A stretch of DNA of 64,000 nucleotides from the NCBI RefSeq assembly GCF_000275865.1, contig NZ_CM001555.1, positions 1,261,706 through 1,325,705 on the forward strand, in the 5' to 3' direction. Numbering within the stretch: the stretch's first letter is position 1; each line of letters opens with the position of its first letter. The position numbers were made by a program, and so were the translations under genes. Shown here piece by piece: positions 43,392 to 52,831 of the stretch. The stretch comes from Methanofollis liminatans DSM 4140. GTDB taxonomy: Archaea > Halobacteriota > Methanomicrobia > Methanomicrobiales > Methanofollaceae. The notes under the pieces are model-generated. The model did no database searches, had not been told where the DNA came from, and saw nothing but the letters and a program-made list of their open reading frames with translations.

Positions 43392-46300
43392 TCACCACCA
43401 CCCGCACTTCGGCAGTTTCCCTTCCCTGCACCACCGGCGCTCGTCCGACCGCCACTCGGCCCGGTCGGAGACGGCCTTCTCCAGGTCCTTCTTTGCGATC
43501 ACGTCGGCCGCGAGCAGCCCGGCCTTCTGGAGGGGGACGACGTTCACCCGCACGCCGTCGTTGATGTCAGGGATGTAGCTCCGCTCCTGCCGCAGGAAGG
43601 CCTCCCTGTCGGCCGGGGCCGGGCGCGTGCCGTCGATGGAGCACCAGGAGTCGAGGGGCTCGCTCTTTGCGATCTTCTCCAGGGTCTTGCTCGAAAACCC
43701 GTTCTCCGCAACGTCGGAGAGGGTCGCCCCGAAGGTCTTCAGTTCGGCGATCAGCCCGTCGAGTTCGCGGAAGCGCCGCTCCTGCACCTCGGTTCGTGAG
43801 GCAGGGGGGATGCCCTCGATGCCCCGCATCTCGGTCTCGTAGCGCTGCCGCAGGGGGCCGACATACTGGTTCTTGATCTTGTGGAGGGTGTCCTCGTCGA
43901 GTTTGTGGTAGTAGGCCAGGCAGGCGAACGCCGGCTGCCGCTTCTTCGTGAACTTGCCGCTCTGCACCTGCCAGGCGATGGGGCGCTTCTTGAACTGCTG
44001 GGTGTGGTGCTTGAAGAACTCGGTGTGGAGCCAGTCTTCGAGACTCTTGCCCATCACCTCCTCGAACTCCCGCTCGATGGCGGCAGCCGAACCGCCGGGG
44101 AACTCCGCGGCGATCCGCCCCCTGACCCGCTCCAGCAGGGTCGCCTCCCCGGAACCCGGGGTGAGCGGGATGATCCCGTCGGCATCGGCCCAATCCGGAA
44201 CCGCTTCGCCGGCCTCGATCTGCTTCGGCCACCTATGGCCGAGCATGCGGAGGACCATCACGGTGAAGCGGTCCTCGGTGATCCGCCGCTCCTCCGGGAT
44301 GCACCGCCAGCACTCCTCCTCGATCCCCTCCTTCAGGAGCCAGTAGACGGAGATGGGGTGGACCTGTAACTTCTGGGAGAGCTCTTCAAGGAAGGTCTCG
44401 GCCGGGATCGGGATGTAGGCCCCGGCGACCGCCTCCTCCTCGCCGTCGCCAGAGGTGCTGTCGTCCTCGATCTCGATCTTCGCCCCCGGCCCGCCCTCGT
44501 AGAGGGTGCGGAGGTTCGCCTTCAGGGTGGCGAGGTCGTTGGGGGAGAGGTTCCGGCGCTCGTGTTCGGTGAGATCGTCGAGGACTTCCTGCGGGATCTC
44601 GGGGAGGCCGTCCGGGAGCGGGGGGAGGGCGTCGTAGGCGGCGATGAGGGGGTGCCACCCTGAAGGCAAACCTGTTTCTGTATAGATTTGATCTTTAATG
44701 TTCTGAAGATCTAGCACTCCTAATAACTTGGTCTCATTGAAGCCCTCAATGGTATGTAGTATAGCATCTAGATGATAATAGGCCCAATAGGAATTTAATG
44801 TGCTACTAGGATTAAATTTGACATCTCTAAGATCTTGTTCAACGTCTTCTGATTTACAGTAACAGATTAATTTAGATAACTTGTTGTCTAATGCGGTTTC
44901 GTTTGGGCAGATAGGGAGCTGCTTGACGTATCCTGTCTTAAAATGTAAATTAGGGCTTATTGCACGAAGCAATATTGTTACCAGATAGGTATTAAAATAT
45001 ATACCTAATGTATTTAGCTGCGTTCGCGTAATAAACACGCCAGGTCCTGTATCCGAAAAGATTGAATTTTTTAGCAAATACCGCGCACTAAAAGCACCAT
45101 TTGAAATATCGGAATACGTTAAGCCATCAGCGAAATATAACTCTTCATTCCTTACAAGCCAATCGGTATTTCCTTTCAGGTAGGGATATTTTTCAGAGAT
45201 TTGGGACTTAATCTTAGTACCTTTGTAATTATAGTCAACAATCCAATAATTGAATCCCATCCAGCGGGAGTATCCTCCACCTTTTGAATACATGAACCAA
45301 CGATTATTGTCAATCACTGCTTCCCATTGATATCGTACAAACCTAGAGTCATTTCTTGTTCCAAGCCCTTCGCTAGTAGTAATTTGATGACTTAATCGAT
45401 TGCTTGTGGATAAATGCAATAACAAAGGTTCGGGGAGCCAATAGATAAGTGAATAAAAGGGGATGTGAAGAAATAATTTTTGAAGTATGCGATAGGTCTG
45501 ATTATTGCCTCTATTTCGCAGTAATTCTGCTTTCTTTTCTGAGCAGCCTCCTGCAATAGCCCTAGTTGCTGTTAGATGGTGGTTCTCTTTTGGTCCACTG
45601 TTAGTTAAAGTAAAAAGAACGACACTTACAACCTCGCCTCCGATTTCTCCAAAAGCTTTCGGTCCAAGTTGGGCGATTGTTTCGATACTGGTCTGTCTAA
45701 TTAGGCCTGAAAATTCTTCCTTTTGCGCACTTTCCGTCCTTTTTTCAGTAATTGCTCGAAGGTTTTCATAACTTTGCAAAAATAACCAGGATTGTTGTGT
45801 GACCATAGCCACTTTGCCACTAAGTTTTGAAAGTTTCAGATTTCGGAGTATAAATGCTGCAAAAAGATCGCGTTTTCCTTTGTCATAATTGGTATCTAGG
45901 TATTTTTTCACCACCAATGACATGGTTCCTGATCCCATATACGGCGGATTCGCCGCCACTACATCGTATCGCTTCGACAGCAACTCAAACAGCCGAACAC
46001 CCTTCCCGGCGTTCTGCGAAAAGAAGGCGTTTACGAGATCCGCCACCTCCGCCTCTGCGGTGAAGTGGTCGGCGAGGCGCTCGACCACGCCGTCCTTCCA
46101 GGTCTCCCACTCCTCGTCGGTCGTCGGGGCGGCGAACTCTCCGGTGGAGAGCGTCGTCTGCCCGCCGAGACGGGTGCGGAGGCTGCGGAGTGCCCGCTCC
46201 ACCGGCTCCTCGATCTGGAGGAGGGAGCCGAGTTCGTCGGCATGGGCGAGGCCCTCGAAGATCGATTCGAGGGCCGGGGCGAGGGGGGCGTCTTCGGGGT

Positions 46301-47513
46301 GCTTGGCGAGGAAGGCCTGGAGGTGGTCCTTTCCCTTCGGCAGGCGGATGTTAGTGGCGATGATATTCTTCGGCGTGCCCGAGAAGTCGAAGACCCGCTC
46401 GGCCGCCTTCATCCAGAGGGCCGCACGGGCGATCTGCACCGCCCGCTCGTCGATATCGATCCCGTAGAGGTTGCGGGCGAGGATCTTCTTGCAGATCGTC
46501 TCCGGGTCGGTGTACTTCCCCTCGGCCTCGTACATCTGGTAGAAGAGGTCGAAGGCCTCGATCAGGAAGTGCCCCGAGCCGCAGGCCGGGTCCAGGAAGG
46601 TGATATTCTCCACGTTCTTCCTGCGCACCGGCGCCCGATCGGCGTCCTTCACGTAGTACTCCCAGCCCCCGGAGAGATCCGAGTCCGGGTACATCCCCAT
46701 CCAGGTCGCGCCCAGCGAGTTCTGGACCAGGAACTTCACCATATAGGGCTCGGTGTAGAGCTGCGTCGCCGGGATGATATCGGCACCCGCGATCTTCGCC
46801 TTCTTCGTCCTGACCTTCTCGAAGACCCGGTCCTTCTCCTCGGTGTTCCAGTACTGATACGCCCACCCGAGGGCATCCGGTGCCGCAAACACCTCGTCCG
46901 TCGCGGTGCCGGAGTTGTTCACCGCCTCCGTCCCCGAGAGGAGGGCGATGCACCGCTTCAGCGCCGCCACCGACGGCCGCAGCGCAACCCCGGCCGCCTT
47001 CGGGTCGAAGAGCAGCGGCAGGTGCTTTGCATGGAACGAAAACGCATCCTGGAGCATCGCAAAAAGCCCCCCGTCCTCGCCGGTGCAGACCTCCGGGTGG
47101 CGCTGCGCCAGCCGGTGGTGGGCAAGCGACCGCCCGCCATAGACCTCCTTCGTCGCCACCACACCATCGATGAGATCGCGGGCCTCCATGCACCTGAGCA
47201 CCAGCAGGCGGTTCGCCCAGGTGTACGCCGTCTCCCGCACAAACTCCTCGATCGCATCCCGCCGCGCGATCCCCGCCTCCTCCCGCAGGGCAAGATAGGC
47301 ATCGATCACCGCGCGGGCGTGCCGGTCCTCAGGGGAGCGGAACGGCACCTCACCGGCCGGAACCGGCTCCCGGTCCCACCAGACCCCCAGCGCATTCATC
47401 CGCTCTTCGAGATCGCCGCCATGCCAGTTCCCGTGCTCGTCGTACCTCCCCTCCAGCAGGTGCCTGAACTCGAGGACAAGCGGCTTGAGGATCTTCTTCT
47501 GCTCTGCCTCCAT
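43392..47513 (-). CDS. pglX: PglX, BREX adenine-specific DNA methyltransferase
   Basis: The 1373-residue product is the BREX type 1 methyltransferase. Motif I (FLDPACGSGHFLIEAF) lies near residue 305, NLYGIDIDERAVQIARAAL follows, and the catalytic NPPY (VVAANPPYMGSG) is near residue 518. It methylates one adenine of a short asymmetric site to mark host DNA. I chose the ATG at 47513, two bases after the brxC stop; the open frame extends much further but overlaps brxC. From about 45940 down to 44665 (residues about 525-950) the DNA is strikingly AT-rich, while both flanks are GC-rich. That part holds the target-recognition region, so recognition has probably been replaced by recombination. Confidence 0.93.
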   Translation of the reverse strand: MEAEQKKILKPLVLEFRHLLEGRYDEHGNWHGGDLEERMNALGVWWDREPVPAGEVPFRSPEDRHARAVIDAYLALREEAGIARRDAIEEFVRETAYTWANRLLVLRCMEARDLIDGVVATKEVYGGRSLAHHRLAQRHPEVCTGEDGGLFAMLQDAFSFHAKHLPLLFDPKAAGVALRPSVAALKRCIALLSGTEAVNNSGTATDEVFAAPDALGWAYQYWNTEEKDRVFEKVRTKKAKIAGADIIPATQLYTEPYMVKFLVQNSLGATWMGMYPDSDLSGGWEYYVKDADRAPVRRKNVENITFLDPACGSGHFLIEAFDLFYQMYEAEGKYTDPETICKKILARNLYGIDIDERAVQIARAALWMKAAERVFDFSGTPKNIIATNIRLPKGKDHLQAFLAKHPEDAPLAPALESIFEGLAHADELGSLLQIEEPVERALRSLRTRLGGQTTLSTGEFAAPTTDEEWETWKDGVVERLADHFTAEAEVADLVNAFFSQNAGKGVRLFELLSKRYDVVAANPPYMGSGTMSLVVKKYLDTNYDKGKRDLFAAFILRNLKLSKLSGKVAMVTQQSWLFLQSYENLRAITEKRTESAQKEEFSGLIRQTSIETIAQLGPKAFGEIGGEVVSVVLFTLTNSGPKENHHLTATRAIAGGCSEKKAELLRNRGNNQTYRILQKLFLHIPFYSLIYWLPEPLLLHLSTSNRLSHQITTSEGLGTRNDSRFVRYQWEAVIDNNRWFMYSKGGGYSRWMGFNYWIVDYNYKGTKIKSQISEKYPYLKGNTDWLVRNEELYFADGLTYSDISNGAFSARYLLKNSIFSDTGPGVFITRTQLNTLGIYFNTYLVTILLRAISPNLHFKTGYVKQLPICPNETALDNKLSKLICYCKSEDVEQDLRDVKFNPSSTLNSYWAYYHLDAILHTIEGFNETKLLGVLDLQNIKDQIYTETGLPSGWHPLIAAYDALPPLPDGLPEIPQEVLDDLTEHERRNLSPNDLATLKANLRTLYEGGPGAKIEIEDDSTSGDGEEEAVAGAYIPIPAETFLEELSQKLQVHPISVYWLLKEGIEEECWRCIPEERRITEDRFTVMVLRMLGHRWPKQIEAGEAVPDWADADGIIPLTPGSGEATLLERVRGRIAAEFPGGSAAAIEREFEEVMGKSLEDWLHTEFFKHHTQQFKKRPIAWQVQSGKFTKKRQPAFACLAYYHKLDEDTLHKIKNQYVGPLRQRYETEMRGIEGIPPASRTEVQERRFRELDGLIAELKTFGATLSDVAENGFSSKTLEKIAKSEPLDSWCSIDGTRPAPADREAFLRQERSYIPDINDGVRVNVVPLQKAGLLAADVIAKKDLEKAVSDRAEWRSDERRWCREGKLPKCGWW

Positions 47514-47515
47514 GG

Positions 47516-50500
47516 TTACTCGAACTCCACCATATCGTAGCCTTCGTTGATCTTCGCCCGCACACGGGCATCGATATCGTCCCTGAGGCGCTCCCACTCG
47601 GCAATGCTCCTGACGCGCTTCCCTGACACCAGGGACGTCAGGGAGAGGCGCACCTTCTGGCTGGGGACACTCACTCCTCCCTTCTCTATCGCCTTCTCCC
47701 GCTCGATCCTGGCGACCTCGGCATCGATCTTCATCTGCAGATCCGCCACCGCCTTCCCTGCACGCGACGGCAGGGTCGCCACCTGCGCCGGGATCGAACA
47801 CTCCTCGATCTCAGAGCGCAAATGCTCCAGAGGCGGCCTCCACTTCTCTGCAAGCCCGGCGTCCAGATCCCTCTCCGCAAGGTTCGTCGGCAGGGCGGCC
47901 AGACCCTCCTCCAGGACCTCCCGCGCCGACTCCTTCCAGCCGGCCACCAGCTCCTTCACCTCCAGCTCAGCCTGCTTCTGGGTGGCGAGCAGGCGTTTCC
48001 AGGCCTCCGGGTCGGTGAACGACGCCTTCTCCACCGCCGCATTCCAGGCCGACACCATCTCCCTGACACTGCTGCTCTCATCCGTATGGTAGGATACCGC
48101 TTCCATCTGCCCCTTCAGCGCCCGAAGACGCGTAAACGCATCCCCATTTTTCTCAACAAACGCGTCGGCAGCGCATATCGCGTCATGCCCGGCGGCAAAC
48201 CCCTCGCGGTTACCTGCAATCTCACGGACCCGGTGCACCGGGTTTGTCATCCCGGAAAGCGCCGTCCACGCCTCCTTCCCCTTCGTAAACGCAGCAGAAA
48301 GGGGCATCCCCGACCCCCTCGCCCAGAGTTCGACACGGTGCGCCCTCTCAATCAGCGCATCCGCAAGAGACCCCGCCGCTTCGGCAAGAGCCGCCGGCGT
48401 CTCCTCGATCCGGCGGCTCTTCGCAAGATTGATCAGCACGGACCTCACCTCGGTCAGCATCTCCGGCGGGATCGTCGTCTCCTCCAGCTCCAGCTCCGAC
48501 TTTTTGAAGTGCGACGACACCCGCATGGCATCCTGGAGATCCTGGTCGTCAGGGTTCGTGTACACCTTCTTGTTCAGGACCACCTTCACGCTGCCCGCCC
48601 TGGCCATCGCCGCGACACCCACGCGGACGGCATTGGGATCCCAGCCGAAAGGCGGCTCTTCAAAATAATCCAGCATCTCCTTCCCCAACGCCCTGCGGCC
48701 CTGCGTCTGCTCTCCGGCAAGGTACGTCCTGATCGCATCGATCAGAGGGCTCTGCGGATTGAGCGTCCCGGTCTGGTCATACAGTGCGAGCGCCTTCACA
48801 TCCGCCGAAACGCCCGTCTTCCCTGCCAGCACATCCCGGATCGCCTGCTGGTCATTGGAGATTCTCACCGGCACGCGGTCAAAGTTCGTATAAATCTTCG
48901 GCCAGAACTCGGCCATCACCGAGAGCAGGCCATCTCCCGCACTCTGGCTCGACGGCAGATCCAGCGTCCGTGAAGCGCCCCTGAAGACCACCGTACCCGA
49001 CCGGATCCCGGCCCTCAACCCATCGACAACCCTCTTCTGCAACTTCGGCAGATCGATGCCTTCCCGGTCCCTGGCCAGTTTCCGGGCGTCCTCGGATTTA
49101 TGGGGGTCCTGCTTCCACCGGTCGATCACATCCTTCATCGCAATATACCGGGTCAGGTCCTGCTCGAACTCGGGCACACGCCCCGAAAGGAAAAAGATCG
49201 TGTTCCGCTCATCAGAATGGAGGCTGTCAGACTGCAGATCCTGAACCGTCGCGCCCCCCACCCGCTCCAGAGGGGTGATCATCTTCAGCGTTACCGCACC
49301 CGACGTCCCGCCGACCCTCTTATGATCCACCTCCAGGGAAAACGAGAACTCCTGGCTCTTGAAACTCACCGTATTGGACCCGAGCCACTTCCGCCAGTTT
49401 GATTCGCTGATAAACAAACGGCCGAACTGCTCCTCGCGAATCCCCTGCCCCATCTGGGCCTCGACCGTGGTCACCTCATCCTCAAACGTCCGGCGCTCAC
49501 CGGTCAGGAACTCATACTCCTCACCGATCCTGGCGACAAGCCCGGCCTTCATCAACCGTTCAAGCTCAGGCCTGACACGCGCAATCGCATCAGAGAGGTC
49601 ATCATCCACGTCCCGAATGGTCAGGCGGGCGACATTATCGATCGTCCTCGGGATATACTCCAGTTCCCTGACAAGGAAAAGCACCTCTGCAACCGACGCC
49701 GTAAACCCGTTTGCATCAGGCACCACCTTCGAGATCCGTGAAATATCGGTCCGCACATCCGGGCTGACCTCGCCCTCCCCTGAGAGATTATGATAGATCT
49801 CATCGAAACGCACGAGCACACCGGGCTCCATCTCCAGGTACCTGACCCGGCCCGCACGCAGGACATCCTGCGTGATCGCCAGCAGCGTCCTGGTGGACCC
49901 GCTCATCTGCTCGCCCCGTCCACCCCGCGAACGGAGCGACTTCACAATATCAGGGATCAGGTGCACCTGATAGGGCAGGAAGGGATAATACGTGACAAAA
50001 GAATCCTCCGAACAATCCGGCAACACCTGGAGGGCGTTGGAGAGTTCGCCGATACCCTTCAGGTTTCCGCTCCCGCACCTCTCGTACAGGCTCTGCAAAA
50101 CCCGCCTACCCTCCGTTCGCTTCCTGAGCAGCCGGTTCTCAAGGACCTGCTCGATATTCTCCGTTGTGAGAGCCGGCTTGAACCTGAACCGCCCCTCGAT
50201 CTTTTTCATATCGCCGTCAAGGGCGCGGGCTTCCTTGTAAATCGCCCCCATATCCCCGTGCGTCGTGACAGCAACCCAGATCCGGCCCTGCCCCTTGAGC
50301 GCCGCCTCCTCGACAAACGCCTGCAGCCGCGCAAGACGGCCATTATTGTTCTCGATCCACTGCCCGGTCTCATCCATTACCCACATGAACCGTTGCGGCT
50401 TCCCTCTCTCCCTTTCCAGGCGCTCCAGGTCATCAAGGACGGTATCGACAAGGGTGGACACATTGATGATCGCACCGGCCTCGGCCTCGCTCAGCGCCTC

Positions 50501-51184
50501 CTTCACATCCTCCGGCCTGGGAAACATATCCGGGGCGACCTCGCTCGCGGCGGCAAAAAGGTGCTTCCTGAAAAAGGTCGGGTTATCGCGGATCTCGGCC
50601 CACTTTTTATGGGACAGGCGCTCAAATGCCGCGTGCAGGTCATCGATCTTTCCCTGTCGGTCCATCTCGGCCTCGATCACCCTGGCATAGGTGAGGTTGT
50701 TGCAGTAACCCCGGGAGAGATAGTACTGCGAGAGGAGGAGTTCGGGAAGTTCCCGCGTCTTGCTCGCAGAGAGAGTATTGAGATTGAAGGCCAGCACCGA
50801 GGCCTCGCACTGGTCCATCCTCTTCAGGCTCCTCAGGATCGAGGTGGTGCGGGGCCCGTCGGGCGGCAGGCGCGATTCAAAACGCTCGCATGCAGAAACA
50901 TTCTCAATGACCCTGTTCTCCGCGAGCAACGCCATGATCTTTGCAAGATGGGACTTACCCGAGCCAAAGTACCCGGAGATCCAGATCCCGATCTCTGTCG
51001 TCTTCGTCAGAAACGTATCAGTATAATGCTCAAGAAAATCGTCCAGGAATTTCTCGATCATCGGGGTGACGACATAACTGCCAATCTCAACAGCGAGTTT
51101 ATGTTCGTCCTCTCTCTCGGCAACCTTAATAACGGGCTCAATTTTATCTTCAACGCGTGTTTCGAATAGATCAGCGATTATCAT
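47516..51184 (-). CDS. brxC: BrxC, large BREX P-loop ATPase
   Basis: The 1222-residue product is BrxC, the large ATPase of type 1 BREX. ADLFETRVEDKIEPVIKV opens the protein, and Walker A is ISGYFGSGKSHLAKIM (about residues 69-84). FMWVMDETGQWIENNN (about 270) is the Walker B region. The C-terminal quarter is helical and probably coiled. Length matches bacterial BrxC. Start and stop overlap with brxB and pglX spacing is two bases, so translation is tightly coupled. Confidence 0.93.
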   Translation of the reverse strand: MIIADLFETRVEDKIEPVIKVAEREDEHKLAVEIGSYVVTPMIEKFLDDFLEHYTDTFLTKTTEIGIWISGYFGSGKSHLAKIMALLAENRVIENVSACERFESRLPPDGPRTTSILRSLKRMDQCEASVLAFNLNTLSASKTRELPELLLSQYYLSRGYCNNLTYARVIEAEMDRQGKIDDLHAAFERLSHKKWAEIRDNPTFFRKHLFAAASEVAPDMFPRPEDVKEALSEAEAGAIINVSTLVDTVLDDLERLERERGKPQRFMWVMDETGQWIENNNGRLARLQAFVEEAALKGQGRIWVAVTTHGDMGAIYKEARALDGDMKKIEGRFRFKPALTTENIEQVLENRLLRKRTEGRRVLQSLYERCGSGNLKGIGELSNALQVLPDCSEDSFVTYYPFLPYQVHLIPDIVKSLRSRGGRGEQMSGSTRTLLAITQDVLRAGRVRYLEMEPGVLVRFDEIYHNLSGEGEVSPDVRTDISRISKVVPDANGFTASVAEVLFLVRELEYIPRTIDNVARLTIRDVDDDLSDAIARVRPELERLMKAGLVARIGEEYEFLTGERRTFEDEVTTVEAQMGQGIREEQFGRLFISESNWRKWLGSNTVSFKSQEFSFSLEVDHKRVGGTSGAVTLKMITPLERVGGATVQDLQSDSLHSDERNTIFFLSGRVPEFEQDLTRYIAMKDVIDRWKQDPHKSEDARKLARDREGIDLPKLQKRVVDGLRAGIRSGTVVFRGASRTLDLPSSQSAGDGLLSVMAEFWPKIYTNFDRVPVRISNDQQAIRDVLAGKTGVSADVKALALYDQTGTLNPQSPLIDAIRTYLAGEQTQGRRALGKEMLDYFEEPPFGWDPNAVRVGVAAMARAGSVKVVLNKKVYTNPDDQDLQDAMRVSSHFKKSELELEETTIPPEMLTEVRSVLINLAKSRRIEETPAALAEAAGSLADALIERAHRVELWARGSGMPLSAAFTKGKEAWTALSGMTNPVHRVREIAGNREGFAAGHDAICAADAFVEKNGDAFTRLRALKGQMEAVSYHTDESSSVREMVSAWNAAVEKASFTDPEAWKRLLATQKQAELEVKELVAGWKESAREVLEEGLAALPTNLAERDLDAGLAEKWRPPLEHLRSEIEECSIPAQVATLPSRAGKAVADLQMKIDAEVARIEREKAIEKGGVSVPSQKVRLSLTSLVSGKRVRSIAEWERLRDDIDARVRAKINEGYDMVEFE

Positions 51185-51750
51185 AAGAGATCTCCCCGGT
51201 ACATGAACTCGTCTCTCCGGTCAAGGAAACGATAATGTCTCGGCCCGGTGAGCGCCCCGGGAATCAGGACAATAACCGGACAATCGAGTGATAGTTCTGC
51301 ATCATTCCACAGGCTCTGCATGACATCCCATGGACCCGACGCAGGATAAAGAGCAGAAATATGTTCAATACTCAGAACTGGTTTTCCAGAACTCTCTTCC
51401 GTCATCCTGAGCCTGACTTCATCGGCAATTGCGCTCACCCAGAGCCGGCTCAGGTCCTCCTGTGCGCTGACCCCCCACTCCCTGTCAGTCAGGGATTCGA
51501 CAACATTATCGACGCCGATATCGGAGAGGACAGACTGTGTGACAGTAAGCACATCGACCGTTTTCACATCGATATCAGGCTGCAACGCCCGCGCCTGCGT
51601 GTGCCACTCCCTGAGGACTGCCACCTCTGCAGAGACAGGATAGACAACCGCGAGAAAAGGAACGCCGGTCTTCCTCCCGATGAAATCGTAACGCGTCTGG
51701 ATACGGGTGATCGCCTCCCCGATTTTCCATTTCCAATCGTTATGCGTCAT
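51181..51750 (-). CDS. brxB: BrxB (DUF1788)
   Basis: The 189-residue product matches BrxB: RYDFIGRKTGVPFLAVVYPV near the start and CPVIVLIPGAL then YRFLDRRDEFMYRGDLL at the end. Its biochemical role in BREX is unresolved, but it is needed for defence in type 1 systems. I chose the ATG at 51750, which overlaps the brxA stop as ATGA; an upstream ATG is possible but lies inside brxA. It also overlaps brxC by four bases. Confidence 0.9.
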   Translation of the reverse strand: MTHNDWKWKIGEAITRIQTRYDFIGRKTGVPFLAVVYPVSAEVAVLREWHTQARALQPDIDVKTVDVLTVTQSVLSDIGVDNVVESLTDREWGVSAQEDLSRLWVSAIADEVRLRMTEESSGKPVLSIEHISALYPASGPWDVMQSLWNDAELSLDCPVIVLIPGALTGPRHYRFLDRRDEFMYRGDLL

Positions 51751-52571
51751 CTCAGGTCTCTCCACTCATCAGGCGTCTGTAACACAACCGTTCGTCCAGC
51801 CCGCTCAAAATGGATGATCCGTTTCAGGGCAAGATGCTGCAGATGGTGAGCGACCTCATCCTCGGTACAGAGAAACAGGCGCCAGGTCGGATCAGTCAGC
51901 ACGTCGTTTCCCCTGACCCCCTCTGCGGTAAGAATGCGGAGAATGTGCTCTGCGGTCTTCAAAGGCAATACCGGCTTGACCAGTCTTTTCTTCTGTTTCC
52001 CCTCAAGCACACCAAAATCTCTCAGAGAGGAGAGGATGATCCCGGCAAGTTTTACCCGTGTTGCTTCTGTCCAGGTCGTGACCTGAGGTTCGGCCTCTGC
52101 ACAGTCGTCGAGCATCTTCAGAATATCGTCATTCGCCACGTTGAACTGCTGAAGGCTCCACTTCTCCCAGAGAACCCGGGTTATGAAATCAAACGTAAAC
52201 CGATCGCAGAGTGCATAATGCACATACAGAAGCGATACGAACTCCCGACCGTGAGGGCCAGATCTATATGCTTCGATCACCTCATCCAGAGCCCATTTAG
52301 GGAGTTTGAAGTAGCGGCTCTGTAACATGGTCCAGAACCTCTTCCTGCTCAGGAGAGCCCTTTGTGTGAAGAGGGTGCCATGGAGCGCCATCTCACGGAT
52401 CTCCTCAAGAGAGCGCCCTGCCTCCAGACACCCAAAAACCCTTTCTGATTCTGGTAAGAGGGCCCCGATCATGTTTCTGGCGCGGTAGGGGCTTGTATCA
52501 TGATAGTGAGAGGATGGATCCTCTTCGGGATCGCTTTCAGTATTATCTAAATTGTCAAATGAATGGGCCAT
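51747..52571 (-). CDS. brxA: BrxA (DUF1819), first gene of the BREX operon
   Basis: The 274-residue product matches BrxA from about residue 30 on (ARNMIGALLPESERVFGCLE, then LSRKRFWTMLQSRYF and YVHYALCDRFTFDF). BrxA is a small DNA-binding helical protein. The first 30 residues are acidic and extra compared with the family, so the true start might be later. No Shine-Dalgarno site was seen; an A/T-rich stretch lies 20-30 bases upstream, which would suit a leaderless transcript. The 260-base gap to the helicase gene upstream should hold the BREX promoter. Confidence 0.88.
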   Translation of the reverse strand: MAHSFDNLDNTESDPEEDPSSHYHDTSPYRARNMIGALLPESERVFGCLEAGRSLEEIREMALHGTLFTQRALLSRKRFWTMLQSRYFKLPKWALDEVIEAYRSGPHGREFVSLLYVHYALCDRFTFDFITRVLWEKWSLQQFNVANDDILKMLDDCAEAEPQVTTWTEATRVKLAGIILSSLRDFGVLEGKQKKRLVKPVLPLKTAEHILRILTAEGVRGNDVLTDPTWRLFLCTEDEVAHHLQHLALKRIIHFERAGRTVVLQTPDEWRDLR

Positions 52572-52831
52572 TCTAGATGTTGATGGGGTTTTATTCCAAT
52601 AAGGGTTTTGTCTTTTGAATAAAACGATAGATTCAAATTAAAATCAGATATATTTCCAGATACGGTTTTTCTCTAAAATATCGGACACGGGCACACTTCT
52701 CCCGGATTACTTCTTCAATATCCCATCTTCCCTCAATACCCGCGCACCCCGCCACCACAACACCTCAACCTTGACGGGGGGTGTCTCCATCAACAACACC
52801 TATCGTTCATCAGCGGCCTTATAAAAACCTC

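Noticed and set aside
46065-47540. Plus-strand frame of 491 codons
   Set aside because: Antisense to the methyltransferase motifs of pglX; it is Arg/Leu/Gly/Val-rich without domains.
47514-47801. Extended start for pglX inside brxC
   Set aside because: The extra residues are unlike PglX, and the ATG at 47513 lies two bases after the brxC stop.
49790-51169. Plus-strand frame of 459 codons
   Set aside because: Antisense to brxC, which carries Walker motifs and matches the family length.
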